Shown here: positions 62,223 to 64,000 of the stretch, piece after piece
Position numbering within the stretch: the first letter of the stretch is position 1
Layout of the letters: every line of letters begins with the position of its first letter
NCBI RefSeq assembly: GCF_900109665.1
Contig: NZ_FOAO01000006.1
Coordinates: forward strand, 62,001-126,000
Source of the DNA: Blastococcus sp. DSM 46786
Lineage (GTDB): Bacteria; Actinomycetota; Actinomycetes; Mycobacteriales; Geodermatophilaceae
Direction: 5' to 3'
DNA length: 64,000 nt
Notes under the pieces: model-generated
Database searches by the model: none
Told to the model about the DNA's origin: nothing
Seen by the model: the letters and a program-made list of their open reading frames with translations, nothing else
Program-made: the position numbers and the translations under genes

Positions 62223-64000
62223 CCGACCGGCCCGACGCCAGTGGCAAGGACCCTGCTTCCTACGAGAGGGAGCACGACCGCGGCGGCAACTTCGCCCCCT
62301 ACGACAAGCCCGAGTGGGGCTCCGACGTCATGGTCGACGTCCTCCGGGGGCTCGGCCTGCGCTACGTCGCGCTGAACCCGGGCTCGTCGTTCCGTGGGTT
62401 GCACGACTCGCTGGTCAACTACGGCGGTGATGCGATCGAGATGATCGAGTGCCCGCACGAGAAGATCGCCGTCGCCCTGGCGCACGGCTACGCCAAGGCC
62501 ACCGGCGAGCCCATGGCGGTGCTCCTGCACGACCTGGTCGGCCTGCTGCAGGGCACGATGGGCGTCTACTACAGCTACATCGACCGCACCCCGGTGATCG
62601 TCCTCGGCGGCTCCGGCCCGGCCGAGCACGACCGGCGGCGGCCCAACATCGACTGGATCCACTCGGCGAACGTGCAGGGCGAGGCGGTGCGCGCCTACAC
62701 CAAGTGGGACCACGAGCCGCGCAGCCTGCCGTCGGTGCAGACCGTGCTGGCGCGGGCCCACCGGATCGCGATGGAGGAGCCCCGCGGGCCGGTCTACATC
62801 GCCCTCGACGCGGGCCTGCAGGAGTCGCCGGTTCTCGAGCCGGTGCCGCTGGACGACCTGCCCCGGCTGGCCGCCGTCCCCTCCCGGCTGGCGCCGGAAC
62901 CGCAGGCCCTGCGGCGGCTGGCCGAGATGCTGTGCGCCGCGCAGCGCCCGGTGATCGTCCCCTCGTACGCCGGACGCGACCCGCAGAGCTTCTCCACGCT
63001 CGTCGACCTGGCCGAGACGGTCGGCATCGGCGTCGTCGAGACGCACTGGCGGCTGAACTTCCCGAACCGGCACCCGTTGAACGTCACCGGCAGCACTGCG
63101 CTCGAGGACGCCGACTGCGTGCTGTTCGTCGACGTCAAGGACATGGGCAAGCCGACCCAGAAGCTGGACTCGGTCACCCGGAGCATCCAGTCGAAACTCG
63201 CCCCGGGCACGACCGTGCTCGACATCGGCTTCAACGACGTCGGCATCTCCTCCTGGAGCGAGGACTACGCCGAACTGCTGCCGACCGACCTGCAGATCAC
63301 CGCGGACACCGCGGTGGCCCTGCCGCTGCTGCTCGAGGAGTGCCGCCGCCTCGTCGCCGCGGACGACGACGCGCGCGCCGCCCTCCGCCAGGCCTGGCGC
63401 GAGGACCTCACCGCCCGGCACGACGAGGTGTGGGCCGGCTGGCGGGCCACGGCCGCCGAGAAGCGGGACGAGGTCCCCGTGTCCACGTCCCGGCTGGCCG
63501 AGGAGGTCTGGGCGGTCGTCCAGGAGCACGACTGGGTGCTCACCGCCGGCACGGCCGCGGAGTGGGCGCTGCGCACCTGGGACTTCGACGCCCCGCACCG
63601 GCACCCGGGCAAGCAGCTGGGCACCGCGACGCAGATCGGCATCTCCCTCGGCGTCGCGCTGGCGCACAAGGGCACCGACCGGCTCGTGGTCGACCTGCAG
63701 CCCGACGGCGACCTGATGTTCGACGCCGGCGCCCTCTGGGTGGCCAGCCGGTACGAGCTGCCGCTGCTGGTGGTCATGTTCAACAACCGCGCGTACTACA
63801 ACGACTGGGAGCACCAGGAGCGGCTGGCCCGCCAGCGCGGCACCCCGGTCTCCCGCGCGCACATCGGCATGGCCATCGACACACCTGCGCCGGACTTCGC
63901 CGCGCTGGCCAGGTCCTTCGGCTGGTGGGCCGAGGGGCCGATCGAGGACCCCGACGACATCCGGGACGCCGTCCGCCGCGCCGCCGAGCACGTGCTCGCC
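62219..64000 (+). CDS. Thiamine-diphosphate-dependent enzyme (copy 2, 3' end outside the window)
   Basis: 594 codons are visible without a stop. The pyrimidine domain has ALNPGSSFRGLHDSLVNYGG and the Glu in CPHEKIAVALAHGYAKATG; the cofactor motif is PDGDLMFDAGALWVASRYE with FNNRAYYNDWEH. It is clearly paralogous to the enzyme at 58349 (shared LNPGSSFRGLHDSLVN and VDWIHSA/IDWIHSA segments) but diverged. ATG 62219 overlaps the upstream stop (ATGA). The pair may form a hetero-oligomer or act on successive 2-oxoacids. Only a short C-terminus is likely missing. Confidence 0.88.
   Translation, partial: MTDRPDASGKDPASYEREHDRGGNFAPYDKPEWGSDVMVDVLRGLGLRYVALNPGSSFRGLHDSLVNYGGDAIEMIECPHEKIAVALAHGYAKATGEPMAVLLHDLVGLLQGTMGVYYSYIDRTPVIVLGGSGPAEHDRRRPNIDWIHSANVQGEAVRAYTKWDHEPRSLPSVQTVLARAHRIAMEEPRGPVYIALDAGLQESPVLEPVPLDDLPRLAAVPSRLAPEPQALRRLAEMLCAAQRPVIVPSYAGRDPQSFSTLVDLAETVGIGVVETHWRLNFPNRHPLNVTGSTALEDADCVLFVDVKDMGKPTQKLDSVTRSIQSKLAPGTTVLDIGFNDVGISSWSEDYAELLPTDLQITADTAVALPLLLEECRRLVAADDDARAALRQAWREDLTARHDEVWAGWRATAAEKRDEVPVSTSRLAEEVWAVVQEHDWVLTAGTAAEWALRTWDFDAPHRHPGKQLGTATQIGISLGVALAHKGTDRLVVDLQPDGDLMFDAGALWVASRYELPLLVVMFNNRAYYNDWEHQERLARQRGTPVSRAHIGMAIDTPAPDFAALARSFGWWAEGPIEDPDDIRDAVRRAAEHVLA

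Noticed and set aside
46400-64000. CBASS or other defence island suggested by a TRIP13-like ATPase
   Set aside because: No CD-NTase, HORMA, nuclease or membrane effector is present; all neighbours are metabolic enzymes.

Overview
The window is about 75% GC with strong GC bias at third codon positions, many GTG starts and very tight gene packing. Gene content (FadE5-type acyl-CoA dehydrogenase, bkdABC with an Lrp regulator, DevS/DevR-type two-component pair, acVLRF1, DUF3140, LapA, F420/PPOX-like flavoprotein) points to a high-GC actinobacterium. Geodermatophilaceae (Blastococcus, Geodermatophilus or Modestobacter) is my best inference; it rests on style and gene repertoire, not on a marker gene. 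Several genes have a TANNNT -10 hexamer 5-8 nt upstream of the start codon, as in leaderless actinobacterial transcripts.

Region 0-12 kb is mixed housekeeping and small genes: dCTP deaminase, a secreted subtilase, tRNA-Gly(CCC), a GAF histidine kinase convergent with a NarL-type regulator, a type III polyketide synthase with a methyltransferase, ribokinase, a TetR regulator, tiny acidic proteins and a LapA membrane protein. Region 12-24 kb is lipid and amino-acid metabolism: fadE5 behind two copies of a palindromic operator, a 3-hydroxybutyrate-dehydrogenase-like SDR coupled to a PucR regulator, a DNA-glycosylase-like protein and a five-gene Liv ABC transporter. Region 24-46 kb holds a PtpB-like phosphatase, a GAF/GGDEF protein, an AGE-family epimerase, the branched-chain keto acid dehydrogenase operon with its divergent Lrp/AsnC regulator, several hydrolases, an NlpC/P60 hydrolase, YihY, a PASTA-containing class A penicillin-binding protein and the Vms1-like release factor acVLRF1.

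From about 46.5 kb to the end lies an accessory catabolic island. It starts with an MFS exporter-like gene, a class II aldolase and a ferredoxin-reductase-like flavoprotein. A five-gene reverse-strand operon follows: zinc alcohol dehydrogenase, LigK-like aldolase, LigJ-like 4-oxalomesaconate hydratase, a 4,5-dihydroxyphthalate-decarboxylase-like protein and a 3-hydroxyisobutyrate-dehydrogenase-like enzyme. A second 4,5-dihydroxyphthalate-decarboxylase-like gene and an RpiB homologue are divergent from it. Last comes a forward operon of six genes with 3-nt gaps or 4-nt overlaps: bicupin, a TRIP13/Pch2-like AAA+ ATPase, a thiamine-diphosphate enzyme, an aldehyde dehydrogenase, an isochorismatase-fold hydrolase with glycine at the usual cysteine position, and a second thiamine-diphosphate enzyme cut by the window edge. 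FadR-type TGGTnnnACCA operators lie at two control points of the island.

LigJ and LigK suggest that an aromatic acid is funnelled to pyruvate and oxaloacetate, but no ring-cleavage dioxygenase is in view. The bicupin-AAA+-ThDP operon is the strongest candidate for an undescribed system. No CRISPR array, rRNA, transposase or phage gene was seen.
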